Shown: positions 26,795-36,011, numbered from the stretch's first letter. The stretch: DNA of 64,000 bases from Streptomyces echinatus (GCF_014203595.1 NZ_JACHJK010000003.1:248001-312000); one strand, 5' to 3'. The notes: generated by a model not told the origin, from the sequence alone. A program made the numbers and translations.

Positions 26795-26819
26795 GGCGGG
26801 CGCCCCAGCACTGCCCGCC
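26795..26819 (+). terminator. Weak hairpin after kinase gene
   Basis: GGCGGGC (26795-26801) pairs with GCCCGCC (26813-26819) around an 11-base loop, 35 bases after the kinase stop. Confidence 0.4.
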
Positions 26820-26937
26820 GTCGCGGAAGAGGTTCTCCTAGGCGGTACCGCAACGGTGCTTGCACGGCCGCTGCCGAGAAGGTGGTAAGTCGTCGCGAGG
26901 GCGTATGCGGCCTGATAGGCGGCGAGCGTAGCCCGGC

Positions 26938-27470
26938 GCGTACCCGCCATGGATCGCTGTCACCGGGGCGTCGGGAAGCAAGCGCAGCGCCCTCTGCGTA
27001 CGTTCAACTCCTGCCTCGAAGTCCGGCACGCAAGCAGCCGGGGCGGCATCGTGCCGGGCTGCGGACCGGGCGACCAGAGCGGCGAGCGCGTCGCGGAAGC
27101 AGTCGTGATCCCGCCACAAAGGAGGGTCGTCACCCCGAACAGTCGACCGACGCGTGGCGTCGGTGCCAGGTACGGAGGCCAGCCCCCGCAGAACAGCGAG
27201 TAGCGCGTCGCTGTGCTGGGTGGGCAGCTCGCGCTCCTAGGCCGCGTGGCCGAGCCGACCCGCCTCGGGGCTCCGGGCAGCTCGCGCTCGTACGTCACCA
27301 GGACACCCTCATGGTGCTCGACGTCGAGGATCTCCGGGATGGAGAGCGGCAGCGGATGCTACGCAATGTCCGCGTATACCTGGCGGGTGAGATCGAAGTC
27401 GGCTGGCGGCCGACCGCTCCGCACCTCGGCGGCCCGGCCCTCGCCCAGTCCGTGAACGACGCCCTCGACA
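26938..27470 (-). pseudogene. Aminoglycoside-phosphotransferase-family gene, decayed
   Basis: Reading toward lower coordinates: GVEGVVHGLGEGRAAEVRSG, ADFDLTRQVYADIA, a stop (TAG at 27359), PLSIPEILDVEHHEGVLVTY ERELP, then LLAVLRGLASVPGTDATRR and FEAGVERTQRALRLLPDAPV TAIHGG. The order matches APH-type kinases, with the HGD catalytic motif decayed to HGG. The 15-base string at 27222-27236 recurs at 27275-27289; removing the 53 bases between restores the frame from ERELP to TQHSDALL. Stop, duplication and lost motif show a dead gene. Confidence 0.5.
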
Positions 27471-27667
27471 CCAGCGCCATTACGGCGTACACCCCCTGTG
27501 CCCGCGGTCGGCGAAGTACGCAAGCCACGGGTCGGAGAGTGCGGCTTCCGCGTTCGGAACGTTCTCCATCCGCGCATGAGACAGGAGCGGGCCAGTCCCG
27601 GCCGGCTGCCCTCGCGGGCTGGCGGCCAACGGGCGAATCACAGCCAGGCGGCGGCCGGGTCCCTACC

Positions 27668-27875
27668 TCAGTCACGGCTGAAGGCGTAGGCGCGCTCCAC
27701 TCGCGCGACTTCCACGCTGTAGGAGGAGTACCAGGCGTTCACGTCCGAGCCGCTGTGCTTGCAGGTGTTCGGAGTTGGCCTTCCATGCCGCGATGGAGGC
27801 CTCGTCTGCGTAGTACGGCGGTTCAGGGCGGGCGAACGAGGTGGGCATCGAGAAGCCTTCGCCGGTAAGGACCAT
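27668..27875 (-). pseudogene. Antibiotic-biosynthesis-monooxygenase fragment
   Basis: The fragment encodes TSFARPEPPYYADEASIAAW and KANSEHLQAQRLGRER; an extra C near 27724 shifts the frame, and the other frame continues WYSSYSVEVARVERAYAFSR D to the stop at 27668. The sequence fits the second half of small ABM-fold monooxygenases. The N-terminal half is missing. Confidence 0.6.
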
Positions 27876-28219
27876 ATGAGAGCTATGCTACTGACACGAG
27901 CGCTCGGTGGCCACCGCGTTGGCACCACAAGCGGCTGGCGGATACGACTTCCGGGGCAGGAGCGTCTCCCCTGCTCCGCAGGGGCCTCCGGAGGACGGGC
28001 AGGGCGGCGGCCAAGCCACTTGAGGTGGTGGCTCAAAGGACGGTTCCGCGACGCACGGATGATCCGTTGTGCGGGTCGTAGCTGTGCGCAAGAGGGACCC
28101 CTCCGCCGTCCTCAACCGCCTGCTGGGACTCCACATCAGCCGCCCCGATAAGTGCCGAGGAGCCCATTTCGACAAGACCGGTCGCCGAGGTGCCCAGGTG
28201 TTGATCCGGAGATTCCCCT
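27876..28219. other. Intergenic region, no supported gene
   Basis: About 340 bases between a monooxygenase fragment and the HtrA-like gene. GC content falls toward 28219. Nothing is recognised. Confidence 0.45.
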
Positions 28220-29311
28220 CTACGAATCACCTTCCAAATTCAGCTCGGCAGTCCACGAGCCGCCAAACTTGTGTCCAGCTGAACCGACTCCCGTATACAC
28301 CCCCTTCAGCTGCAGGTTGTCACCGGCCGAAGCAGGCTCAAGGACGTCGCACAACTCGGAGACCGAGGACACCTCAACCCCGTTGACTGCGGTGATCACA
28401 GCACCTTGATGAAGATTCGCACTGCTAGCCGGAGAGTTCTTACGAAAGTCCAAAAGGAACAGTCCGTCTACTCCCTGATCCTGAAGACGCTTCTGCGCGT
28501 TCTGCACCGAACCCTCCGGGATCCCGACCGCCGCCGCATTCTTCGGGAGAACCGGATCCGACACCGCACCGAGCCACCATCCAGGATCGTTCTTCATGTC
28601 ACCCGCAACCAAGCCGGGAAGCTTGGATTTCGCGTGATTGCTGGCTATGGCCACAGAAGAGCTTCGGTGCTTTTCTCCTGTTCCGGCATCTTGCTCTATA
28701 AAAACACCCGTATTGACGCCGATCACTTCTCCGTCGCTATTGAGTACCGGTCCGCCTGTGGCTCCGTCCTTCACTTCCGCAGAATGGTAAATTACAGACG
28801 GATAGTCCGGAGATGACGGAGCGCCGTTTTCCACATCCGTCTCAGTTTTCGCTTCGCCAGCGGCGGCCACAACATCCGCTCCAGTGTCACTCCCTGCACT
28901 CGGGTAACCAAGAGAGGTGATGGGATCGCCGGCATCAACCTGGTCGCTGTCCCCCAGTCGCAGATCCTTCAATCCCTGTTGCGGAGAGATGAGCTCAAGC
29001 ACGGCCAGATCCTGACAGAGATCACTACCTAGCAACTGGGCAGGCACCGACTGTCGCTTACCCGGTATGATCACATCTAGCCTGCTCTCTCCCGCAATAA
29101 GGGACGCGGTGGTGACAACTAGACCCCTGCTGGCGTCGTAAACAAAACCAGTACCTGATGCGGAGTCACTCAGCACTTGCACAACAGCATCCTTGGCCTG
29201 GTCAGGGTCCCCGGGAGAGGGTTCACCTGCTGCCGCAGCCGTAGACCCGCACGTCGCGATCAAAACTGCTGACACGGCAAGGAGATTGATCTTTGCGCTC
29301 ACGGAGGTCAC
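28220..29311 (-). CDS. HtrA/trypsin-like lipoprotein with altered catalytic residues and PDZ domain
   Basis: A 363-residue protein (GTG 29311, with GAGG close upstream; GTG 29302 is an alternative). The N-terminus INLLAVSAVLIATCGSTAAA looks like a lipoprotein signal with Cys after LIAT. The trypsin-like domain follows, but the His position reads VVTTASLIAGES (Ser instead of His) and the Ser position reads DGATGGPVLNSDG (Thr instead of Ser); the Asp region LCQDLAVLEL is kept. A PDZ domain ends the protein (FLLDFRKNSPASSANLHQGA VITAVNGVEV). With two catalytic residues replaced it should not cleave peptides and may act as a binding or chaperone protein. GC content is lower than in neighbours, suggesting transfer. 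Confidence 0.78.
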   Translation of the reverse strand: MTSVSAKINLLAVSAVLIATCGSTAAAAGEPSPGDPDQAKDAVVQVLSDSASGTGFVYDASRGLVVTTASLIAGESRLDVIIPGKRQSVPAQLLGSDLCQDLAVLELISPQQGLKDLRLGDSDQVDAGDPITSLGYPSAGSDTGADVVAAAGEAKTETDVENGAPSSPDYPSVIYHSAEVKDGATGGPVLNSDGEVIGVNTGVFIEQDAGTGEKHRSSSVAIASNHAKSKLPGLVAGDMKNDPGWWLGAVSDPVLPKNAAAVGIPEGSVQNAQKRLQDQGVDGLFLLDFRKNSPASSANLHQGAVITAVNGVEVSSVSELCDVLEPASAGDNLQLKGVYTGVGSAGHKFGGSWTAELNLEGDS

Positions 29312-30065
29312 ATCCCTCAGATGTGCGACGGTCACCCACACCCACCTACCGCCCCGCACAGAACGCGTCCAGCATATCTCTAACTCTCGGACCTGTCCCG
29401 TGAAAAAATTCGGGGCGGCTGTCAGTCAACCTTCAGACCACAATTGTTTTTGAAGCAACCAAGAAGGTTTGGCAATGGTCGAAGGAGGTAGACGGCGAAT
29501 GGAGTGGGAGGTTTCCGGACCCGTTCCGCAACGGGGGCCGTGTTGCCCGCAGTTGAAGGGCTGCCCTCGTGCGTGCAAGAGCAAAGGCGCAGTTGCCTGC
29601 AGCCTGTTGCATGGCGACCGATTCGTTCCGGCCCCTCCGTCCGCGTCACCCAAGGCCACGACCTTCCTCATTCACGGGAGCCGCCGCAGTCATCCGATTG
29701 ACCGACACTTGTCGAGATTGGAACGACAACGGACGTGTCGCTTTCTGGTGAGCCCGCTCCCGGAGGCAACTCCTTCACTGGCCGGGCCGAGAGCCGAACC
29801 GATCTGGCAGGAGACGTCGTCGTGTCCAACTGGAAGCGGACAGCACATGAGGGTGCGGGGCCGCCGGCGTGATGGTCTCGCTGTCGTCCGGAGGCCGACG
29901 GTGCTCGGCGTCGTTTGGATCATCCCGGCGACGCGGGTCGGGCAAGAAGGACCGCGCCCCTCAGCCGGACTGATCCGAACGGCGGCCCCAATGCCGCGCT
30001 GCGGAAGTTGCGCCGATGAGTTTCCGGCGGTGGTGCGGTCTACCCGTCGACGAAGGGAGCACACC
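29312..30065. other. Long non-coding stretch before the RibD-like gene
   Basis: The first 150 bases are AT-richer and serve the HtrA-like gene upstream region. From 29470 several frames are open but none has family resemblance. A GAAGGGAG ribosome site at 30052 belongs to the next gene. Confidence 0.45.
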
Positions 30066-30671
30066 ATGCGCAAGATCATCGTTTGCACGTTCCTGACGCT
30101 GGACGGCGTCATGCAGGCCCCGGGCGGACCGGACGAGGACGCCGAGAGCGGCTTCACCCACGGCGGCTGGCAGAAACCGGTGGCCGACGACGAGGTCGGC
30201 ACGGCCATCGCCGGTTGGTACGAGAACTCCGACGCGATGCTGCTGGGCCGCAAGACGTACGAGATCTTCGCGTCGTACTGGCCGAGCGCCGATCCCGACA
30301 ACCCGTTCACCAATCGGATGAACAGCATGCACAAATACGTGGCGTCCCGGACCCTGACCTCCGTCGAGTGGCAGAATTCCACACTGCTGGAGGGCGACGT
30401 CGTCGATGCCGTACGCAAGCTGAAGGCGTCAGCCGGCGGCAACGTCAACGTCGTCGGCAGCGGCGACCTCGCCCAGACCCTCATGCGACACGGCCTCGTC
30501 GACGAGTACCGGCTGACCATCCATCCGGTGATCATCGGCACCGGCAAACGGCTGTTCGCCGACGGAGCGATCCCCACTGCGCTGGAGCCGGTCAGCGTCT
30601 CGACGACAAAGGGCGGCACCATCGTCGGCCTCTACCGGCCGAACGGTAAGCCCACCTACGACAGCTACTAG
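30066..30671 (+). CDS. RibD C-terminal/dihydrofolate-reductase-like protein
   Basis: A 201-residue protein with ATG 30066 behind GAAGGGAG. It shows the fold of the RibD C-terminal family: MRKIIVCTFLTLDGVMQAPG at the N-terminus, AMLLGRKTYEIFASYWPSAD in the NADPH-binding part, NVNVVGSGDLAQTLMRHGLV and DEYRLTIHPVIIGTGKRLFA at the C-terminus. The family uses NADPH; the substrates of these stand-alone versions are largely unknown. The TAG stop (30669-30671) shares its TA with the left end of the adjoining IS5-type element, so insertion occurred exactly at the stop codon and the last sense codons may be original. Confidence 0.88.
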   Translation: MRKIIVCTFLTLDGVMQAPGGPDEDAESGFTHGGWQKPVADDEVGTAIAGWYENSDAMLLGRKTYEIFASYWPSADPDNPFTNRMNSMHKYVASRTLTSVEWQNSTLLEGDVVDAVRKLKASAGGNVNVVGSGDLAQTLMRHGLVDEYRLTIHPVIIGTGKRLFADGAIPTALEPVSVSTTKGGTIVGLYRPNGKPTYDSY

Positions 30672-30715
30672 GGTCTGTTGCGAAAGTGGATCTTGTTCGT
30701 CGGTGATCACTCCTT

Positions 30716-31586
30716 GTGGGACGTGGGGATCTGACGAATGGCCAGTGGGCCCGGCTTGAGCCGTTTCTGCCGCAGGGCATCAAGCCGGGCCGGCCGCAGG
30801 TGTGGACGCGGCGGCAGCTGATAGACGGCATACGGTGGCGGACCCGGACCGGTGCTCCCTGGCGGGATGTGCTCGAGCGGTATGGGCCGTGGGACCGGGT
30901 CTATGACCTGTTCCGGCGCTGGCAGCGGGACGGAACCTGGGCCCGCATCCTGACCCAGCTCAGGCCGAGGCCGATGCGAAGGGCCTGATCACCTGGGACG
31001 TCAACGTCGACTCCACCGTCTGCCGGGCCCACCAGCGCGCCGCCGGGGCGGCGAAAAGGGGGATCTCCAGAAGGAGCCGCCCGGCGGGATCGTGGTCGAG
31101 CCTGCCGACCACGGCCTGGGACACTCCCGCGGCGGGCTGACCAGCAAAATCCACCTCGCGGTCGAGCAGGGGCAGAAGCCTTCGTCCGTGGTCACGGCCG
31201 GGCAGCGGGGCGATTCACCGCAGTTCGAGCCGGTTCTGGAAGCGATCCGGGTTCCCCGGCTCGGGCTTGGCAGGCCGCGTAAGCGTCCGGACCGGGTGCG
31301 GGCCGACAAGGCATACGACTCCCGCGACAACCGCTCCTACCTGCGCAGACGCGGAATCAAGGCCACCATCCCGGTGCCTGCAGACCGGGTCCGCAACCGG
31401 CAAAAGCGCGGCTCGCGTGGTGAGCGACCGCCGAAGTTCGACAAGGACGACTACAAGCAGCGGCACGCGGTCGAGTGCGGGATCAACCGGCTCAAGCGCC
31501 ACCGGCCGTCGCCACCAGGTACGACAAACTCGCCGTCCGCTTACGAAGCGACAGTGCTGGTCGCAGCCATCAACGAATGGCTGTGA
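30716..31586 (+). pseudogene. IS5-family transposase with several frameshifts
   Basis: The N-terminal part GRGDLTNGQWARLEPFLPQG and TGAPWRDVLERYGPWDRVYD are in frame up to 30960; a missing C (CTCAGG instead of CTCCAGG near 30961) and a missing G near 31060 shift it. The C-terminal part reads SRGGLTSKIHLAVEQG, RADKAYDSRDNRSYLRRRGI and AVECGINRLKRHR to NEWL at 31586, with another paired indel near 31506-31543. The DDE motif appears as VDS, ADKAY and VECGINRLK. No single frame gives a working enzyme unless programmed frameshifting is assumed. Confidence 0.8.
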
Positions 31587-31605
31587 CCAGCACTGTCGGA
31601 CGACC

Positions 31606-32031
31606 CTAGTCGGCCTGTGGCCACTGCCAGCCGAGCTGGAAGAACAGGCCGAGGCGGTCGCTTACCGCCCGAATCTCGGTGATCTTCCCCGCAGCCACGG
31701 TGAAGATCCAGATGGCCTCATTCTCGAAGCTCCGGCCGGTCGGCTCAGGCATGCGTGGATGGGCACCACCGTGGACGCCGCGCTGGGTGACCCGCGCGAC
31801 CACCCGGTCTCCCTCGCCAATCAGTTCATCCACCCGGATGGTAAGTGGGTCGAACGCGGCCAGTTGCTGACGCAGACCTTCGAATGCGGCTCCCGGCTCG
31901 TCGACCTCACCATGGATGATCTTGTTGTGGTCCACGACATCATGCGCCATGAACTGGGGCAGGTCTCCCAGCCGACGGTCACTCACCGCCTCGAAGAAGC
32001 CCACAATCACTCTCTTGCAGTCGTCCACCAC
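31606..32031 (-). CDS. SnoaL-like ester-cyclase/NTF2-fold protein
   Basis: A 141-residue protein, GTG 32031 behind AGAGGGGGGC. It begins MVDDCKRVIVGFFEAVSDRR and contains MAHDVVDHNKIIHGEVDEPG, FEGLRQQLAAFDPLTIRVDE, VARVTQRGVHGGAHPRMPEP and ITEIRAVSDRLGLFFQLGWQ. This is the SnoaL/ester-cyclase pattern. Members range from polyketide cyclases to small detoxifying hydrolases, so the reaction is unknown. It lies on the opposite strand to the transposase and inside the IS5-type tips. The TAG stop coincides with the old IS end at 31606. Confidence 0.8.
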   Translation of the reverse strand: MVDDCKRVIVGFFEAVSDRRLGDLPQFMAHDVVDHNKIIHGEVDEPGAAFEGLRQQLAAFDPLTIRVDELIGEGDRVVARVTQRGVHGGAHPRMPEPTGRSFENEAIWIFTVAAGKITEIRAVSDRLGLFFQLGWQWPQAD

Positions 32032-32146
32032 GGTGGTCGCCCCCCTCTGATCGTTTGACGGTCAGAGCGAGACTACTCACATGCCGCAAGGCTCCGTTCC
32101 CACCCCGATCAAGCAGTTGTGACCAGCACTTTCGCAACAGGCCCTA

Positions 32147-33016
32147 AAGGGTGTTGCACAAGGCCGTGGTCAAGCAGCCGGAAGCGGGTGGCTGGGCTCG
32201 GTGGTCATGCGGCGAGGGCGAGGGTGTGCATGCGGGCTACGGCCTGGACGGCGTGGTGAAGGCCGTCGCCACGCTGCCGGCAGTCACGCAGGATCTTGTG
32301 GTTCTTCATCCGGGAGAAGACGTGCTCGACACGTGCGCGGACTTTGCGGTGGGCGGCGTTGTCCTCTTCCTCGCCCTTCAACAGCGCTCGGCCGGGCCGT
32401 TTGCGGTGCGGGACGACCAGACCGGTGTTGATATAGGCGCCGTCGCCGAGCACCGTCACACCGTGGCAGTGCTCGGCCAGACCGGAGTCCCGCCATGCCC
32501 TTGCATCCGCGGTGTTGCCGGGCACAGGCCGGGCCGCCGCCACCACGAGGCGGGTCTCCGCGTCCACGATGACCTGCACGTTTGCCGAGAACCGGTAATT
32601 ACGGGACGAGGCACCCACGCCGCGGTCCCGGACCGGGACGAGGGTGCCGTCCACGATCCACAACCGGGTCGAGGCATCGGCCGATCGGGAGACCGGCTCG
32701 AGTGCGAGCAGCGGCCCCAGCCGCTGGATGACCCGGCACACCGTGGACGAGGAGACGCCGAACAGCGGGCCCAGCTGCCGCATGGTCAGGTTCGTGCGGT
32801 ATTAGACCGCGACCATCAGGACCCGCTCGGCCAGCGGCAACGACCACGGCCGGCCACGCATGGTGCCGTCGCCGCCCCGCTCCCGCACCACCTTCAACAG
32901 ACCCGAAAACTGCGTCATCCGCAGCCCCGTGAACGTCTCCACCCACACCCGCTCAGCACGTAACACCGCGGCCATACAAGGCAGATGCCCAGCTCACGGC
33001 CTTGTGCAACACCCTT
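32147..33016. mobile_element. IS5-family insertion sequence, complete ends
   Basis: Perfect 20-bp inverted repeats AAGGGTGTTGCACAAGGCCG at 32147-32166 and 32997-33016, with TA on both sides (32145-32146 and 33017-33018) as target duplication. It is inserted directly against the right end of the preceding element, sharing its TA, and into the 3' end of the LysR gene. The transposase inside carries a nonsense codon. Confidence 0.85.
32205..32975 (-). pseudogene. IS5-family transposase with premature stop
   Basis: ATG 32975 begins MAAVLRAERVWVETFTGLRM and reads through MRGRPWSLPLAERVLMVAV; TAA at 32804-32802 (codon 58) then interrupts, followed by YRTNLTMRQLGPLFGVSSST, LWIVDGTLVPVRDRGVGASS, VIVDAETRLVVAAARPVPGN and VEHVFSRMKNHKILRDCRQR in the same frame. 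Without the stop the enzyme would be about 256 residues with a full DDE set. The single nonsense change in otherwise intact sequence suggests recent inactivation. Confidence 0.85.
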
Positions 33017-33861
33017 TAAGCCGCGTGCCGACTTCGTACGGTGTCGGCCACGGACGCTGCGGTGCGGATGAGTGCCGCCGTGGCCGTCGAGCGGGACTGC
33101 TGCGGCCAGGCGATGGCCAGGACCGACGGCGGTGCGTCCGGGACCGGCCGGTAGACGACGCCCGGGCGCGGATAGCGGGCGGCCACGGAGGCAGGCAGCA
33201 CGGGGGTGGGACCGCCCAGTGCGACGAGCGTGAGGAGTTGGGCGAGGTCGCGGCCCAGGCTGCGATTCTTCTCGACCGACCGGGTCATGTCATCGGGGCG
33301 CAGGCCGAGATCGGCGAGGGTCAGGCGGTCGCGGGCGGCGAGCGGGTGGTCGGCGGCGAGAGCCACGACGCGGGGTTCGCTGGTCAGGGTCTCGGAGTCG
33401 AGGCCGGTCCGGTCGAATGGCTCGTGGACCAGGGCCACGTCGGCTTCACCCTGGCGCAGCAGCCGCGGCTGTTCAAGCCAGCCGCACAGCCGGACGGCGA
33501 CCGGTACCGCGCCCGGTTGCGATGCGAAACATGTCAGGACCGGCTCCAGCAGGCCCGCGTCGCCGTCCGCCTTGACGGCCAGGATCAGTTTCGGCTCGGG
33601 AGCCGCCGCGCGCTGGGCCCTTCGTTCGGCGGCCTGCAGGGCGTCCAGGGCGATCCTCGCCTCCGTGAGGAGTACCGCTCCGGCCGGCGTCAGCGCCACG
33701 TTGTGGGTGGTCCGCTCAAGGAGAGCGACGCCCATCTCCGCCTCCAGCTGGCGGATCGCGCGGGACAGGGGCGGCGGTGAGATACCCAGCCGCTCGGCTG
33801 CGCGGGTGAAGTTGAGCTCCTCGGCTACGGCGACGAAGTAACGCAGCGGGCGGGATTCCAT
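33016..33861 (-). CDS. LysR-family transcriptional regulator, C-terminus cut by IS
   Basis: A 281-residue protein with ATG 33861 behind GAGGGGC. The DNA-binding domain is at residues 1-60 (PLRYFVAVAEELNFTRAAER LGISPPPLSRAIRQLEAEMG). The effector domain follows (ALVHEPFDRTGLDSETLTSE, VVALAADHPLAARDRLTLAD). The stop TAA at 33016-33018 comes from the end of the IS5 element, so the natural C-terminus has been replaced, probably by loss of some 10-20 residues. It is divergent from the NmrA-type gene at 34015, the normal arrangement of a LysR regulator and its target. Confidence 0.85.
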   Translation of the reverse strand: MESRPLRYFVAVAEELNFTRAAERLGISPPPLSRAIRQLEAEMGVALLERTTHNVALTPAGAVLLTEARIALDALQAAERRAQRAAAPEPKLILAVKADGDAGLLEPVLTCFASQPGAVPVAVRLCGWLEQPRLLRQGEADVALVHEPFDRTGLDSETLTSEPRVVALAADHPLAARDRLTLADLGLRPDDMTRSVEKNRSLGRDLAQLLTLVALGGPTPVLPASVAARYPRPGVVYRPVPDAPPSVLAIAWPQQSRSTATAALIRTAASVADTVRSRHAA

Positions 33862-34014
33862 GCTCTGCCCCTCTGGTCCAGCAGGACCCTCCGAGGTCGG
33901 TGTCGCTCGGTATTGCCTTGAGGGTAACAAGCACGAGCGAATCGGTCCTTCAGTTCGGGCACGGCAGGCAGCAGGCTCGACGACGTCCAACAAGCACCTC
34001 TCCTGGAGTAGTTG

Positions 34015-34905
34015 ATGATCGTCGTCACCACCCCCACCGGCCAGATCGGCCGACAGGTACTCGACCAGCTCGTGGATGCCCCGGACAGTACGAAGGGCAT
34101 CCGGGTCATCGCCCGTGACCCCGCTCGGCTCTCCGCGCGGGTGCGCGAGCGCGTCGAGGTCGTTCAGGGATCACACTCCGACGCCGCCGTCCTGAACGAG
34201 GCCTGTACGGGCGCCGACCGCCTGTTCTGGCTGGTGCCCCCGACACCCCAGGCCGACAGCGTCGAAGGCCACTTCCGCGACTTCACCGAACCGTTGTGCG
34301 AGGTGATCGGGCGTCAGGGCGTCGAGCGCGTCGTGAGCGTCTCCACCCTCGGACGCGGAGTGGCGAAGAACGCCGGTCAAATATCGGCTTCGCTCGCCAT
34401 GGACGAGGCCATCATGGGCACTGGCGTGCACTACCGGGCGCTGTGCCCTCCGTTCCTGATGGAGAACCTGCTGGGCCAGGCCGCGTCGATCCGCGACGCG
34501 GGTGTGTTCTCCCTGACGGTGGAGGAGAACCGTGTCCTGCGCACCTGCGCCACCCGGGACATCGCCGCCACCGCGGCCCGGCTGCTGCTGGACAGCTCCT
34601 GGACCGGACAGCACGACGTTCCGCTCGTCGCGCCCGATGATCTCACCGCCGAGGCCATGGCGCAGGTCGTCTCCGAGGTCCTGGACCGTCCGGTGCACCT
34701 CCGACGGACCAGCAGCGCCGACTACAAGGCGACGGCGCTGCGCTTCGGCGCGAGCGACGCATGGGCACAGGGACTGGCCGACATGGCGGATGCCCTGATG
34801 GACCAGGGTTTCTACGGCGCCGCCCAGCCGAGCACCCCGGAGACCGCGCCCACCGGCTTCCGCACGTGGTGCGAGGAGGTGCTGAGGCCCGCCGTTCTGC
34901 GCTAG
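34015..34905 (+). CDS. NmrA-like NAD(P)-binding oxidoreductase
   Basis: A 296-residue protein with ATG 34015 after GGAG. The N-terminal dinucleotide-binding motif is VVTTPTGQIGRQVLDQLVDA, followed by IRVIARDPARLSARVRERVE and LFWLVPPTPQADSVEGHF. The mid-domain segment VERVVSVSTLGRGVAKNAGQ and C-terminal part LVAPDDLTAEAMAQVVSEVL belong to the NmrA/atypical short-chain dehydrogenase group. Such proteins sense NAD(P) or reduce quinones and similar compounds. The divergent LysR gene is its likely regulator, probably responding to a small electrophile (inference). Confidence 0.88.
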   Translation: MIVVTTPTGQIGRQVLDQLVDAPDSTKGIRVIARDPARLSARVRERVEVVQGSHSDAAVLNEACTGADRLFWLVPPTPQADSVEGHFRDFTEPLCEVIGRQGVERVVSVSTLGRGVAKNAGQISASLAMDEAIMGTGVHYRALCPPFLMENLLGQAASIRDAGVFSLTVEENRVLRTCATRDIAATAARLLLDSSWTGQHDVPLVAPDDLTAEAMAQVVSEVLDRPVHLRRTSSADYKATALRFGASDAWAQGLADMADALMDQGFYGAAQPSTPETAPTGFRTWCEEVLRPAVLR

Positions 34906-35015
34906 GTGTGCTGTCCCGGGATGTTGGTGACACACATGCTGGGTGCTTGAACAGGTGAGGGCCCCCCGGGTTCGGTGTGGACTGCGACATCTACGACCGA
35001 CCGCAGGAGGCCCTC

Positions 35016-35387
35016 GTGTCCCACCGTCATGCCCCGCTGACGCCGACCGGCAGGCTGCGTCTGGCCCGGTGTGTCGTGGACGACGGTCGACCGTCGCGGC
35101 GGGCCGCAGAACGCTTACAGGTCAGCCACACCACCGCCGCACGCCGGGCCGGCCGCTACCGGCTGTCGGGCGCCGAAGGCATGCACGACCGTTCCAGCCG
35201 CCCGCACCACCAGCCACGCCGCACAGCGCCCGCGGTCGAGGCGAACGTGATCACTCCAGTCCAGATCGCCTACGCCATGACACTGCTCCGTCCCGCACAC
35301 GCAGCCCGTCGGGTGTGCTGCCCCATACCTCCACGCTCGCACGGAGTCGGCGGCTTCTGCCGGCTGACCGCCCCTTCGGCACCCTAA
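35016..35387 (+). pseudogene. IS481-family transposase N-terminal remnant
   Basis: GTG 35016 begins SHRHAPLTPTGRLRLARCVV and contains RAAERLQVSHTTAARRAGRY and MHDRSSRPHHQPRRT, the opening of IS481-type transposases. After about residue 85 the frame decays (VQIAYAMTLLRPAHAARR) and the rve catalytic domain is absent. Confidence 0.75.
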
Positions 35388-36011
35388 CGGCCACTTCCAG
35401 TTTGTGTTCAACCCAGACCCGGCCGCGACCGACCGCGCACGGGCGCTCCAGTGGGAGCGGCACGGGTGGGAGGCACACACGGGGTTCGCGGACGGCTCGG
35501 GGCAGGTCAGTGAGCTGTACGGCCCGGCCCGACACAGCTTGGGTGAGCGCGAGGCGGCCAAGGCGCGGGAGCTGACGGCGGGTGGCTCGCCGACGAGTTC
35601 ATGACCCTGGTGAGTACGACATTGCGGATCAAGCGGGGGTGAACTTCCCGGCACAGCAGTTCCCCACAGTCGTCCCGGGGCCGGCCCGCTTCTCACCAGC
35701 AACCGTGGCCGCCGCCTTGATTGCCACACCACGCCCCACCACCCTCATGCATGCCGTCGCTGCCGCCCACCCGCTGTTCATCGACATGGCCCCCATCATC
35801 ACCAGCGATGGCCCCGCCGCCACTTCCAGCCACCTTCACCGCTGAATGACTTGGCCCTGCTCACGGCTACCCATAAGTGCAGTGCCGCAGTAAATGCCCC
35901 CTGACGGACCCCACCCAGGCGGCGGTTCCGACGGATGGTGGGGTAAACCCCAAGGCGTTTCAGGTTGTTGCCCGGATGGGGCGGGCACCTGAGATCCGCG
36001 AGGCTCGTCGT
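35388..36011. other. Mostly non-coding, unidentified short frames
   Basis: A frame at 35404-35604 (ARALQWERHGWEAHTGFADG, SELYGPARHSLGEREAAKAR) has plausible composition but no start signal and no family. The segment 35880-36011 should hold the promoter of the secreted hydrolase. Confidence 0.3.

Larger units (their letters stand above)
30671..32144. mobile_element. IS5-type element containing a SnoaL-like gene
   Basis: The left tip GGGTCTGTTGCGAAAGTG (30671-30688) is the inverse of the right tip (32127-32144, reverse complement GGGCCTGTTGCGAAAGTG), flanked by TA on each side. Inside are a frameshifted IS5 transposase (30716-31586) and a SnoaL-like gene on the minus strand. Just after the transposase (31587-31610) lies a sequence that shares GTGACCAGCACT with the true right end, so an older right end may have been bypassed, leaving the SnoaL gene inside the larger unit. 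Confidence 0.65.

Noticed and set aside
26303..27868. Plus-strand frame of 521 codons after the kinase
   Set aside because: Overlaps the kinase tail and two recognisable minus-strand gene remnants; no motif of its own.
30716..31586. Programmed frameshifting in the IS5 transposase
   Set aside because: There are at least four scattered indels rather than a single slippery site, so decay is more likely.
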